IMG/VR virus record: IMGVR_UViG_3300020125_000172
Location: 1 to 24,134 of that record
DNA from: a virus
Direction: 5' to 3' (one strand)
Length of the DNA stretch: 24,134 bases
This document shows positions 15,420 to 22,045 of the stretch, in pieces. The stretch's first letter is position 1. Each line of letters opens with the position of its first letter. Below the pieces are notes generated by a model. That model made no database searches and was not told the origin of the DNA. It saw only the letters and a program-made list of their open reading frames with translations. Made by a program: the position numbers and the translations under genes.

Positions 15420-15776
15420 ATGACTTCACAAGTTTTGAATTTCGGCAGAGATGTACAGGGATATAATGCCTATGCGCCCAAAGACTCAGGCAATAAATTC
15501 AGTGCAACGCTTGCGGCAGGTGGTGCCAGTTCAATCACGGTTCCCAGAAATTATCCGATATGGATTGTGGCATTTTCGCCGCAGCCTGGTACTGACGTGT
15601 GGGTTGATTTTACCGGGGCAACAGCAGCAATACCGGTTGGGGCTACATTTGCCAGCACAACATCCTCATTAAATCCAGGTCAAAGGACAGTGCTTGCAGG
15701 TACTACAATCAGTGTCATTACAAATAGTACGACAGCGGATGTCGGCATTGAGTTATGGCCAACAGGTGAAGCATAA
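15420..15776 (+). CDS. small beta-rich tail-associated protein (118 aa)
   Basis: AGAGGAAAA precedes the ATG at 15420. The product (MTSQVLNFGRDVQGYNAYAPKDSG...) is uncharged, Thr/Ser/Ala/Gly-rich and predicted all-beta (ASSITVPRNYPIWIVAFSPQPGTDVWV...). It resembles small proteins that accompany tail fibres, either fibre tips or chaperone-like subunits. Its stop overlaps the next ATG by one base (TAATG). No family assigned. Confidence 0.6.
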   Translation: MTSQVLNFGRDVQGYNAYAPKDSGNKFSATLAAGGASSITVPRNYPIWIVAFSPQPGTDVWVDFTGATAAIPVGATFASTTSSLNPGQRTVLAGTTISVITNSTTADVGIELWPTGEA

Positions 15777-15970
15777 TGAGCGAAAAGGATTCGTATTGTC
15801 ACGGGTTTAAACTGGATAAGCCCATAAGAATGGCAACGGATAATATTTTCGGTGCCATACCGAATGGCAACTACAGCCCGAATCCACCACCTATTGCTGA
15901 CTTCTTTTTACTTTTGGATGGGACAAACTTTTTGCTTTTGGACGGAACCGACTTTTTATTATTGTCATAA
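15776..15970 (+). CDS. small protein with LLLDGT repeats (64 aa)
   Basis: The ATG at 15776 shares its A with the previous stop and has AGGTGA upstream. The N terminus includes MSEKDSYCHGFKLDKPIRM, then a Pro-rich linker (NYSPNPPPIADF). The C terminus is a two-and-a-half copy repeat, FLLLDGTN-FLLLDGTD-FLLLS. The copies use different synonymous codons, which indicates selection on the peptide rather than a recent DNA duplication. Similar C-terminal LLLDGT tails occur in small phage proteins near fibres as far as I recall. Function unknown. Confidence 0.6.
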   Translation: MSEKDSYCHGFKLDKPIRMATDNIFGAIPNGNYSPNPPPIADFFLLLDGTNFLLLDGTDFLLLS

Positions 15971-16000
15971 TTGAAACAGCTATGAATAAGGATATTCATA

Positions 16001-16756
16001 ATGTCAAAGAATCTACAACAGGTATTTGTTGCTAATCCGATTACAACAAATCAAAGCACCGATTTGATGTATTTCGCCCGGTCACCCTACGGAGCAACAG
16101 ATGATACAGGGATGACCTATGCGAATTTTGCACTCCAATTTGGTGCGCCATATACCGCCGCAGCATTGACAAAAACCGATGATACGAACGTAACTGTTAC
16201 ACTCGGTGGTACACCAGCAACCGCTCTCTTGCGTGCTACATCCTTGACATTAGGATGGACAGGAACGCTTGCCGTTGGCCGCGGTGGACTTGGAATCGCT
16301 ACCACACCAACCAACGGCCAAATACCTATCGGTAACGGAACCAACTATACGGCTGCCGCAATCACTCAAGGTACGGGTATCACTGTAACCAATGGTGCCG
16401 GCACAATAACGATTGCATCCACTGGCGTGGGTTCTACGGTCTGGAATGACGTTTCCGGTACTACCCAAGCCGCCGCAGTTAATAATGGATACATAATTTC
16501 AAACGCATCTCAAACAACGGTTACATTGCCCGCAACGGCTGCAGTTGGTAGTACTTTCGCTGTGGCAGGAAAAGGGGCAGCAGGATGGATCCTGCAAGCA
16601 AATACGGGACAGGTTATCCATTACGGAAGTTCCGCAACAACCTCAGCCGGATCTTTAACATCAACAAACCAATGGGATTCTGTAACGATTGTCTGCGTTA
16701 CAGCCAATACAACATTTGCCGTCATAGCATCACAGGGAATATTGACGGTAGCTTAA
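16001..16756 (+). CDS. tail fibre/adhesin-type protein (251 aa)
   Basis: AAGGAT precedes the ATG at 16001. The N terminus (MSKNLQQVFVANPITTNQSTDLMYFARSPYG) is a short attachment-like segment. The middle has the common fibre repeat GRGGLGIATTPTNGQIPIGNGTNYTAAAITQGTGITVTNG. The C-terminal 105 residues (from WNDVSGTTQAAAVNNGYIISNAS) form a beta domain ending in ASQGILTVA. This domain is clearly related to the C-terminal domain of the 17560-18204 gene, sharing NNGY, TLPA, GxGWxxxxxxGQxIHxGS, STNQxDSxxxVC, ANTT and QGILT(V/I)A. Likely a surface-exposed tail component. Confidence 0.7.
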   Translation: MSKNLQQVFVANPITTNQSTDLMYFARSPYGATDDTGMTYANFALQFGAPYTAAALTKTDDTNVTVTLGGTPATALLRATSLTLGWTGTLAVGRGGLGIATTPTNGQIPIGNGTNYTAAAITQGTGITVTNGAGTITIASTGVGSTVWNDVSGTTQAAAVNNGYIISNASQTTVTLPATAAVGSTFAVAGKGAAGWILQANTGQVIHYGSSATTSAGSLTSTNQWDSVTIVCVTANTTFAVIASQGILTVA

Positions 16757-16766
16757 GGAGTGAACA

Positions 16767-17534
16767 ATGGCTACAAATAACAGTGTTAATACCGGATTAG
16801 CAGGTGCCAGCGGTACAGGTGCTTTTGCGGGTAATGTATCACCAAGTTTCACAACGCCAGCACTTGGAACACCAACGGCAGGTGTATTATCCAGTTGTAC
16901 AGGATATGCACAAAGCGCATTGACTGGATTGGGAACCGGTGTTTCAACATTTCTTGGTACACCATCCAGTGCTAACTTAGCCGCAGCCGTTACCGATGAG
17001 ACTGGAAGTGGCGCGCTTGTATTTGCCAATACGCCAACCCTTGTAACCCCGGTTTTAGGGGCAGCATCAGCAACAAGTGTTACTTTTAGCACTACCACAG
17101 GAATAGTTGGTACAACCACAAATAATAATGCCGCAGCGGGTAGCGTAGGTGAATATATAAGTTCATCGGTTGATTCTGGAACCCCTGTATCAGCAACAAG
17201 TGGTGCAGCATTCAATGTTACATCTATTTCATTAACTGCCGGTGACTGGGATGTATGGGGAACTGTAGGAAGTGTGCCAAATGCCGCCACAACTACCACC
17301 AATATGTTTTGCTGGATTAGTACGACATCGGCTTCATTTACAGGCCCACCAAATTCGGGCGGTGCAAATACATGGCAATTACCTGTAGCAGCCGGCGTAG
17401 GTTTGTATTTAACAATGCCACATTTCAGGGTTCCTTTAGGCTCAACTACTACAGTTTATTTAAGCGCATTAATTACATTCGCCGTTAATACAAATGCGGG
17501 ATATGGTTTTATTGGTGCTCGAAGAAGACGTTAA
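16767..17534 (+). CDS. tail fibre-type protein (255 aa)
   Basis: AAGGAG precedes the ATG at 16767. The N-terminal half contains the widespread fibre module GTGAFAGNVSPSFTTPALGTPTAGVLSSCTG and PSSANLAAAVTDETGSGALVFANTPTLVTPVLG. The C-terminal half (from about residue 125) is a different beta module with LTAGDWDVWGTVGSVPNAATTT and the terminal YLSALITFAVNTNAGYGFIGARRRR, a common end of phage fibre proteins. It sits between two genes that share another C-terminal domain. Confidence 0.75.
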   Translation: MATNNSVNTGLAGASGTGAFAGNVSPSFTTPALGTPTAGVLSSCTGYAQSALTGLGTGVSTFLGTPSSANLAAAVTDETGSGALVFANTPTLVTPVLGAASATSVTFSTTTGIVGTTTNNNAAAGSVGEYISSSVDSGTPVSATSGAAFNVTSISLTAGDWDVWGTVGSVPNAATTTTNMFCWISTTSASFTGPPNSGGANTWQLPVAAGVGLYLTMPHFRVPLGSTTTVYLSALITFAVNTNAGYGFIGARRRR

Positions 17535-17559
17535 TAAATAATTTTCAAAAGGATTTAAA

Positions 17560-18204
17560 ATGGCAACTACAGAAGAGATGTTCACATCATTGCCGACAGT
17601 ATCAAGCGCACAATTGACGGATATTATTTGCGCAGTACAGGGATATGTTAGCCCCTCTGTACTGGGATTGTCGGTACAGGAACCATTGCAGCAGATTTAC
17701 AATTTATTTCAAGCTAATATTATTTTGTTCAATTCTGGAAATCCGAATGGATTTGTTGCCGGCACGACCTATCAGTTTTGCTGGGATACGCTCGATCAGG
17801 ATTTATTTATCTGCACTACCTCAGGAACAGCTTTAACAGCTGTATGGACTAACATTAATTCAGGAAGTGACATATTCCAGTGGACAAATGTTACAGGCAC
17901 AAGCTTGGTCATGTCACAGAATAATGGATATGTAGCTAATAATGCGGGGCTTGTGACTTTAACATTACCAGCAGGATCAGCATTTGGTACAAACATTTCC
18001 ATTGTTGGAACCGGTGCTGGGGGATGGTTTATTGCTCAGTCAGCGGGTCAACAAATACATATTGGAAGTGTTTCTACGACATCAGGTGCTACAGGTTCAG
18101 TTGCATCAACTAATCAATATGATTCAATCAATCTTGTATGTACAGTAGCAAATACAACATGGGTGGCACGTGGTGGCCCACAGGGTATTTTGACAATCGC
18201 ATGA
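17560..18204 (+). CDS. tail fibre/adhesin-type protein, paralogous C terminus (214 aa)
   Basis: AAAAGGA precedes the ATG at 17560. The N-terminal 110 residues (MATTEEMFTSLPTVSSAQLTD...) differ from those of neighbouring genes and include QGYVSPSVLGLSVQEPLQQIYNLFQANI. The C-terminal part (from WTNVTGTSLVMSQNNGYVANN) matches the C-terminal domain of the 16001-16756 gene across its length and ends PQGILTIA. A duplication of one binding or trimerisation domain onto two stems is the simplest reading. Its stop overlaps the rusA start. Confidence 0.7.
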   Translation: MATTEEMFTSLPTVSSAQLTDIICAVQGYVSPSVLGLSVQEPLQQIYNLFQANIILFNSGNPNGFVAGTTYQFCWDTLDQDLFICTTSGTALTAVWTNINSGSDIFQWTNVTGTSLVMSQNNGYVANNAGLVTLTLPAGSAFGTNISIVGTGAGGWFIAQSAGQQIHIGSVSTTSGATGSVASTNQYDSINLVCTVANTTWVARGGPQGILTIA

Positions 18205-18548
18205 TTCAATTGGAACTACCATGGCCGCCTAGTATCAACCATTACTGGCGGCACACCAAAACAGGGCATTACATCAGCAAAGAAGGGAAAGCCTATCGTG
18301 AAATGGTTTTTTTCCATTGTCTTAAATCCAGAGATAAATTCAAGAAGGAGGACAGACTCTCAATCCATATCCAGGCATTCCCTCCGGATAAAAGAAAGCG
18401 TGACCTTGATAATGTGCTTAAGAGCCTCCTGGATGCGCTCCAGGAAGCAAGGGTATATCATGATGACAGTCAGATAGATCATATCTCTATCACGCGTAAT
18501 TTCTCTAAGGACGGTAAGGTAAAAATCCTCATCAACGCTATGAGCTAG
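18201..18548 (+). CDS. rusA: RusA-family Holliday junction resolvase (115 aa)
   Basis: I chose the ATG at 18201, which overlaps the previous stop as ATGA. An upstream extension to 18138 lies inside the fibre gene. The protein begins MIQLELPWPPSINHYWRHTKTG. It contains the RusA signature PPDKRKRDLDNVLKSLLDAL, then ARVYHDDSQIDHI, with the conserved Asp residues expected to bind metal for cutting four-way junctions. RusA normally serves recombination or resolves branched DNA before packaging. Here it is the last gene of the tail operon and meets the - strand SSB gene head-on, their stops sharing CTAG. Confidence 0.88.
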   Translation: MIQLELPWPPSINHYWRHTKTGHYISKEGKAYREMVFFHCLKSRDKFKKEDRLSIHIQAFPPDKRKRDLDNVLKSLLDALQEARVYHDDSQIDHISITRNFSKDGKVKILINAMS

Positions 18549-18937
18549 AACGGGCAATCATCGTCGTCAAATGCTTCAACCTCTTTAACCTCTTTTTTCG
18601 GAGCACTTTCAGCTTTGACTTTGGGAATGAACTTGATGTCATTGGCGCTAATTGAATAAATGTATTGGCCGGCACGTTCTCCGCTTTTAATCTCTTTATT
18701 CTGAATTTCACCAGTTACATAGATTAAGTCCCCTACGTGGACATATTTGGCAGCAACATCAGCAAGCTTGCTAAAGCAATTGACCTGGTGCCAAGTGGTC
18801 ATTTCCTGTGGGGTACCTGACGCATCCTTGTATTTCTTGCTGGTAGCAAGTGAAAGAACGGTAACATTCACCCCGCTCTTTGTGGTTTTGCTGTCCTTTT
18901 TACCTACACGACCCAATAATGTCCCTACGTTAATCAT
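18545..18937 (-). CDS. ssb: single-stranded DNA-binding protein (130 aa)
   Basis: The protein starts MINVGTLLGRVGKKDSKTTKSG, continues with VLSLATSKKYKD and TTWHQVNCFSKLADVAAKYVHVGDLIYVTGEI (the SSB OB-fold), and ends with a linker and the acidic tip FDDDDCPF. The tip corresponds to the DDDIPF-type tail that recruits partners. AAGGGG precedes the start, which shares one base with the recT stop (TAATG). It is the last gene of the leftward recombination operon and would coat ssDNA for RecT annealing and replication. Confidence 0.92.
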   Translation of the reverse strand: MINVGTLLGRVGKKDSKTTKSGVNVTVLSLATSKKYKDASGTPQEMTTWHQVNCFSKLADVAAKYVHVGDLIYVTGEIQNKEIKSGERAGQYIYSISANDIKFIPKVKAESAPKKEVKEVEAFDDDDCPF

Positions 18938-19788
18938 TAATTACCCCTTTCATTATCACCAGAAATATTAAGAACCTTTTTAAGCTTTTCAGTTTGATTC
19001 GATCCTTCAATCACGACGCCGCTTTCTTCTGAGCCCATGAAATTCATATCGAAGTCCTCAGATGCCGATGCCTTCATATCCTGAACGCCAATCTCTTGCT
19101 GTTCATCCAGGCTCACCGCTTTTTGCATTTCCACACTACAAGGCAGCCATTTGAAAAGTCGCCTTAAAACGGTCTTTTTAGCCATTTCCTCAAAGTGTGT
19201 AACCCATGGGCCGTTATCTTTGGACTTGGATGAATTACGGATATTATCAACCTCAGACTTGCTCATCACATCAAACTGGTGGCCGCCATCCTTCAAGAGA
19301 GCTACCGCATAAACCGCTATCAGGTTGCCCCGGTCATTCAGGGATGGTTTGTGTTTGATGTCTTCTTTCAAACCGAACTCATAGCTGAACTCATCATTCT
19401 CATAAACCGAGCGAGCAACCAGTGACACAATCTGTCCAGACCTACGCGCTAAGTCCAGAAATCCACGATAGCCTGGCATGAAGGTACATTCGTAAACACC
19501 TGTCTTATAGTTCTTAAAAGGTATTAAATAGCAGGAACCCATGATACCTGGTTCAAGACCAAGCTGGGATGCTTGCATAATCGATGCTATAAAGCTCATC
19601 GGGTCACATTGTTGAAGCATTGGGTTCTTTCGAAGTTCAGTCAGTGCGATACGTGTCATACGTTCCGTGGTCAAATGCTTTGGTAAACAGCGAGCTATTT
19701 CAGGTTTCATCTTATCAAGCATGCTGGCAACGGTTTGTTGCTTCTTTACTGGCATCTTGTCTTTTGTGTCTTCTATTACAGCACTCAT
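18937..19788 (-). CDS. recT: RecT-family ssDNA annealing recombinase (283 aa)
   Basis: The start has AGAGGGGAA upstream and overlaps the previous gene's stop (ATGA). RecT hallmarks appear in order: LDKMKPEIARCLPKHLTTERMTRIALTELRKNP near residues 25-58, SFIASIMQASQLGLEPG near 63-80, CYLIPFKN, FMPGYRGFLDLARRSG near 110, and WVTHFEEMAKKTVLRRLFKWLP near 195-215. It anneals complementary single strands made by the partner exonuclease. The operon also encodes a YqaJ-type exonuclease and SSB, giving a complete recombination module. Confidence 0.92.
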   Translation of the reverse strand: MSAVIEDTKDKMPVKKQQTVASMLDKMKPEIARCLPKHLTTERMTRIALTELRKNPMLQQCDPMSFIASIMQASQLGLEPGIMGSCYLIPFKNYKTGVYECTFMPGYRGFLDLARRSGQIVSLVARSVYENDEFSYEFGLKEDIKHKPSLNDRGNLIAVYAVALLKDGGHQFDVMSKSEVDNIRNSSKSKDNGPWVTHFEEMAKKTVLRRLFKWLPCSVEMQKAVSLDEQQEIGVQDMKASASEDFDMNFMGSEESGVVIEGSNQTEKLKKVLNISGDNERGN

Positions 19789-19958
19789 TCTAATTCCCCT
19801 CTTGCAAACTCAATACCATCAACAAATGATTGTCCAGCTATGGTTGCCTCCTTTTGAGAGGCATATTCATCAAGACAAGTTAAAAAGTCGCTGTTAGCAT
19901 AAATTTCAGCAGTCCATATTTCATTGACTTCCCAGACCTTAAAATAAAAATTTATCAT
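19785..19958 (-). CDS. small hypothetical protein between exonuclease and RecT (57 aa)
   Basis: The start (complement at 19956-19958) has AGGTGA upstream and overlaps the preceding stop as ATGA. Its own stop overlaps the recT start, also as ATGA. The product begins MINFYFKVWEVNEIWTAEIY and ends VDGIEFARGELE. It has mixed alpha/beta character with several aromatic residues. No family was recognised, but the double overlap makes it a convincing translated member of the recombination operon. It could be an exonuclease or annealase accessory factor. Confidence 0.65.
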   Translation of the reverse strand: MINFYFKVWEVNEIWTAEIYANSDFLTCLDEYASQKEATIAGQSFVDGIEFARGELE

Positions 19959-20179
19959 GATTCACCTAAAAGTTTTTTTCGTTCCATTTTGAAATCTTCG
20001 AGCTGTCTGTTTGAGGATTCAAAATAATGATCCCATCTTCCTTCATTATAAATATTCAAAATGTATTTTTTCAAACACTTGGTGGTTTCTTCCATGGTAA
20101 ATTTAAAATCAAAAAGGTTTTGTATTGCTGATTCAAATTTTTCCGAATTCAAGAATTCATCTACTGATATTTTAGTCAT
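19955..20179 (-). CDS. small hypothetical protein after the exonuclease gene (74 aa)
   Basis: Its start shares one base with the exonuclease stop (TAATG) and its stop overlaps the next start as ATGA. The product (MTKISVDEFLNSEKFESAIQ...) is helical and charged. It has a Cys at residue 35 and an end FKMERKKLLGES. The tight coupling on both sides argues that it is expressed together with the exonuclease. Function unknown. Confidence 0.65.
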   Translation of the reverse strand: MTKISVDEFLNSEKFESAIQNLFDFKFTMEETTKCLKKYILNIYNEGRWDHYFESSNRQLEDFKMERKKLLGES

Positions 20180-21018
20180 TAGTTCATCCCTTTCAACAGA
20201 AACGTACGTGACCCGCGTTTGTTAGCCTTCCATGATACGATAGGTTTACCGCTTTCATCGGTGAGACACTCAGCATCTTTCATAAATTGCATGATGTTAA
20301 ACTTGTACTTGTCCTCAACCTCACTCAATTGTTTTATTTTAAATCTAGTATCAAACAGCGTTGCTAATTGTGCTTTCACTTTTTCATCAACTGTTAAGGT
20401 CTTTTCAGGATCATGTTTCGGGAACATCAAACGCAAGTCAACCTGATTAATGGGTTGTGGTGGAGTACGAGTTTGTACGCATTCCCAGAACTTACGGGCA
20501 GCTTCAATGACAAATGCTTCCAGTTCAGCATCACGGGTATATTTGAATTCACGATAATCAAAGCCACCTATGAGTACAGCAATGTAGGCACAGTCTGCGT
20601 TCATAACTGCGCAGTAATGGGCTACCTGGACAAGATACGGCATAGGTATGACATCTGAACCATCTTCGCCCCATTGGTGCGCCATAAAAGAATTTGAGCA
20701 CTTTACTTCCAGTACTGCCTTAAGAGATGGAATATAGCCGTCAACATTACCACGTAGAAAATCGTAAACAGGATGAACAACGGCATCGGGCGTTTCAACC
20801 GTAACATTATTTCGTTTAGCAAATTCATCACGAACAATCCCTTCTAGTTGGTGTCCCCAGTATTGCAACGGTGTTTCTTCGTAATCAGATTCAACTTCAC
20901 CAATCTTTTCAAGATAAAGCTGATACGGGGTTTTGTAGCTGGATAAACCAAGTATGATTGGCATGTCACTTCCACCAATACCGAGTTTTCGTTCTATTAA
21001 TTGTTGTTCAGTAAGCAT
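20179..21018 (-). CDS. YqaJ-like viral recombinase/exonuclease (279 aa)
   Basis: I chose the start at 21018 (MLTEQQLIERKLGIGGSDMP...) because GCGGAGAA lies just upstream. The frame extends to 21054 without a ribosome site. The PD-(D/E)XK nuclease core is visible: GIGGSD near residues 15-20, WGHQLEGIVRDEF near 54-66, the Asp of RGNVDGYI near 91, and the catalytic LEVKCS near 104. This is the lambda exonuclease/YqaJ fold, which digests duplex ends to leave strands for RecT. It is the first gene of the leftward operon, transcribed from the promoter at 21101-21140. Confidence 0.88.
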   Translation of the reverse strand: MLTEQQLIERKLGIGGSDMPIILGLSSYKTPYQLYLEKIGEVESDYEETPLQYWGHQLEGIVRDEFAKRNNVTVETPDAVVHPVYDFLRGNVDGYIPSLKAVLEVKCSNSFMAHQWGEDGSDVIPMPYLVQVAHYCAVMNADCAYIAVLIGGFDYREFKYTRDAELEAFVIEAARKFWECVQTRTPPQPINQVDLRLMFPKHDPEKTLTVDEKVKAQLATLFDTRFKIKQLSEVEDKYKFNIMQFMKDAECLTDESGKPIVSWKANKRGSRTFLLKGMN

Positions 21019-21100
21019 TGCGTTCTCCGCGTTTATAAAAATATAGATATGCACAAAAAAACGATTCCATGTTCATATTTAGCCTTCAATTCATTTAAAG

Positions 21101-21140
21101 GATTGACACATTATGCGCAATCGATTATAGTTTGTCAATC
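21101..21140. promoter_or_regulatory. symmetric overlapping divergent promoters with 8-bp inverted repeat
   Basis: + strand promoter: TTGACA (21103-21108), 17-bp spacer, TATAGT (21126-21131). - strand promoter: TTGACA (complement of 21133-21138), 17-bp spacer, CATAAT (complement of 21110-21115). The two -35 boxes form the arms of a perfect inverted repeat GATTGACA/TGTCAATC spanning 40 bp, so each -10 box lies within the other promoter's spacer. They drive the early rightward and leftward recombination operons. An alternative - strand pair, TTTGCA with 17 bp to a perfect TATAAT, overlaps as well. Inside the dyad are palindromes TGCGCA (21114-21119) and AATCGATT (21119-21126). Confidence 0.8.
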
Positions 21141-21164
21141 AAATTCTGCAAAAAGAGGTAAAAC

Positions 21165-21344
21165 ATGAAGTTCTCAGATGTAATGGCATTTTATGACTAT
21201 AAAATGATTAATATTGCTAAAGATTTAAAGGTTTCAAGGGACACGGTAAAGGCATGGAAAGAAAATGATGCGATTCCATTTAAGATGCAATGTGTGCTGG
21301 AAGTCACGAGCAATGGAAGACTTAAAGCTGTTAAGGATAATTGA
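21165..21344 (+). CDS. Cro-like repressor (59 aa)
   Basis: AAAGAGG precedes the ATG at 21165, about 27 bp after the expected transcription start. The protein runs MKFSDVMAFYDYKMINIAKD, then LKVSRDTVKAWKENDAIPFKMQCVLEVTSNGRLKAVKDN. The helix-turn-helix is INIAKDLKVSRDTVKAWK (about residues 15-32), followed by the IP...Q..LEV.(S/T).G.LKA end typical of Cro-family repressors. As first gene of the rightward operon it would bind the adjacent symmetric promoter region and control both operons. No CI gene stands opposite it. Confidence 0.8.
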   Translation: MKFSDVMAFYDYKMINIAKDLKVSRDTVKAWKENDAIPFKMQCVLEVTSNGRLKAVKDN

Positions 21345-21345
21345 A

Positions 21346-21630
21346 ATGGCAAAATATTTGTGCGTTATGTGTGGTTGTGAGTTCAGGCGAGAAAAGCAGT
21401 CGATATCTCATATGAATCTATTTCATGATCATGTCGTTATAAAAAAGAAGCTCAGAGGAAGGATTGCTGATTTCCTTCTTTATTTTTTATCAGACGGTGG
21501 TGTATTAAAACTTTTCAGGCTTGGTGGATTGATAATAATTTGGCATGTCATTCGTAATCACTTTCCCGAAATTGAATGGAGCGATATGGAAATTATATTG
21601 ATTGGTATATCGATTGGAATGATAGCTTAA
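21346..21630 (+). CDS. small C2H2 zinc-finger-like protein with hydrophobic C terminus (94 aa)
   Basis: I chose the ATG at 21346, with AAGGAT upstream and one base after the cro stop. Upstream in-frame codons lie inside the cro gene. The N terminus has Cys6-x2-Cys9-x12-His22-x4-His27 with Phe13, the spacing of a classical C2H2 zinc finger. A basic stretch (KKKLRGR) follows, then two hydrophobic segments (about residues 55-70, around LFRLGGLIIIWHVI, and 80-94, MEIILIGISIGMIA). A membrane-anchored zinc-binding early protein is suggested. No known family was recognised. Confidence 0.6.
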   Translation: MAKYLCVMCGCEFRREKQSISHMNLFHDHVVIKKKLRGRIADFLLYFLSDGGVLKLFRLGGLIIIWHVIRNHFPEIEWSDMEIILIGISIGMIA

Positions 21631-21647
21631 CAAATTAAGGATAGGGA

Positions 21648-21827
21648 ATGTCTGACGAAATAAAAATCATGCTGGATAATGAATCGCTAGCAAAATTACT
21701 CCGATCTAATCTTTCCTGTCACACGGGAAAGACCCTCACTCAAGATACGTTAAATGAGATCACTAGGCAAATAATTGAATCTATTGAGTATTTTTTGAAT
21801 AAATCGGATGGTTTAGTTAATTTGTAA
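21648..21827 (+). CDS. small hypothetical early protein (59 aa)
   Basis: AAGGATAGGGA precedes the ATG at 21648. The product (MSDEIKIMLDNESLAKLLRS...) is helical with a central SCHTGKTLTQDTLNE stretch and ends in a helix IIESIEYFLNKSDGLVNL. Its position after the Cro-like and zinc-finger genes is that of early regulatory or replication accessory genes. No HTH can be confidently assigned. Confidence 0.6.
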   Translation: MSDEIKIMLDNESLAKLLRSNLSCHTGKTLTQDTLNEITRQIIESIEYFLNKSDGLVNL

Positions 21828-21861
21828 TATATCAATTTGAAAAATATCAGGTTAATATAAT

Positions 21862-21889
21862 CAGGAAGTTTTAGAGGCTTCCTGCCTCT
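21862..21889 (+). promoter_or_regulatory. two mutually exclusive hairpins in the rep leader
   Basis: CAGGAAG (21862-21868) can pair with CTTCCTG (21878-21884). Alternatively AGAGGC (21873-21878) can pair with GCCTCT (21884-21889). The stems share bases and cannot form together. No T-run follows, so they are not simple terminators. This could be an attenuation or protein-binding switch. Confidence 0.35.
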
Positions 21890-21912
21890 TACAGCTTCTA
21901 CAAATGCATTGT
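21886..21912 (+). promoter_or_regulatory. nut-like site (boxA-like element plus small hairpin)
   Basis: CTCTTACA (21886-21893) equals the core of lambda nutR boxA. Eight bases after CTCTTA comes a small hairpin, ACAA-ATGCA-TTGT (21900-21912), with a 5-nt loop as in boxB, though its stem is only 4 bp and AT-rich. The place between a cro-like gene and a terminator matches lambda nutR-tR1. Weak evidence on its own. Confidence 0.25.
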
Positions 21913-21961
21913 TTGAATACCGACGACCAAGTTAGTTACTCAAACATTAATAATAATAATA

Positions 21962-22005
21962 AACACTCAGGGCTTTGGCTTACCTGAATGTTGCTGGGCT
22001 TTTTT
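21962..22005 (+). terminator. rho-independent-like terminator before the replication genes
   Basis: AACACTCAGG (21962-21971) and CCTGAATGTT (21983-21992) pair along ten positions with one C-A mismatch and an 11-nt loop. T6 follows at 22000-22005 after seven bases. The gap between stem and T-run is longer than usual, so it may be partial. It would limit entry of early transcripts into the replication genes. Confidence 0.45.
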
Positions 22006-22045
22006 GTCATCCATAAAGCTCAACAAACTACGGACGAATTATATC

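Noticed and set aside
16730-17302. 190-aa open frame on the - strand
   Set aside because: It lies antisense to a Thr/Ala/Gly-rich fibre gene whose composition suppresses stops on the other strand. It has no independent ribosome site or family features.
21904-21987. 27-codon frame in the rep leader, ending in the terminator hairpin, as a leader peptide
   Set aside because: It lacks a Shine-Dalgarno site and has no run of regulatory codons. The AAT repeats look like simple sequence.
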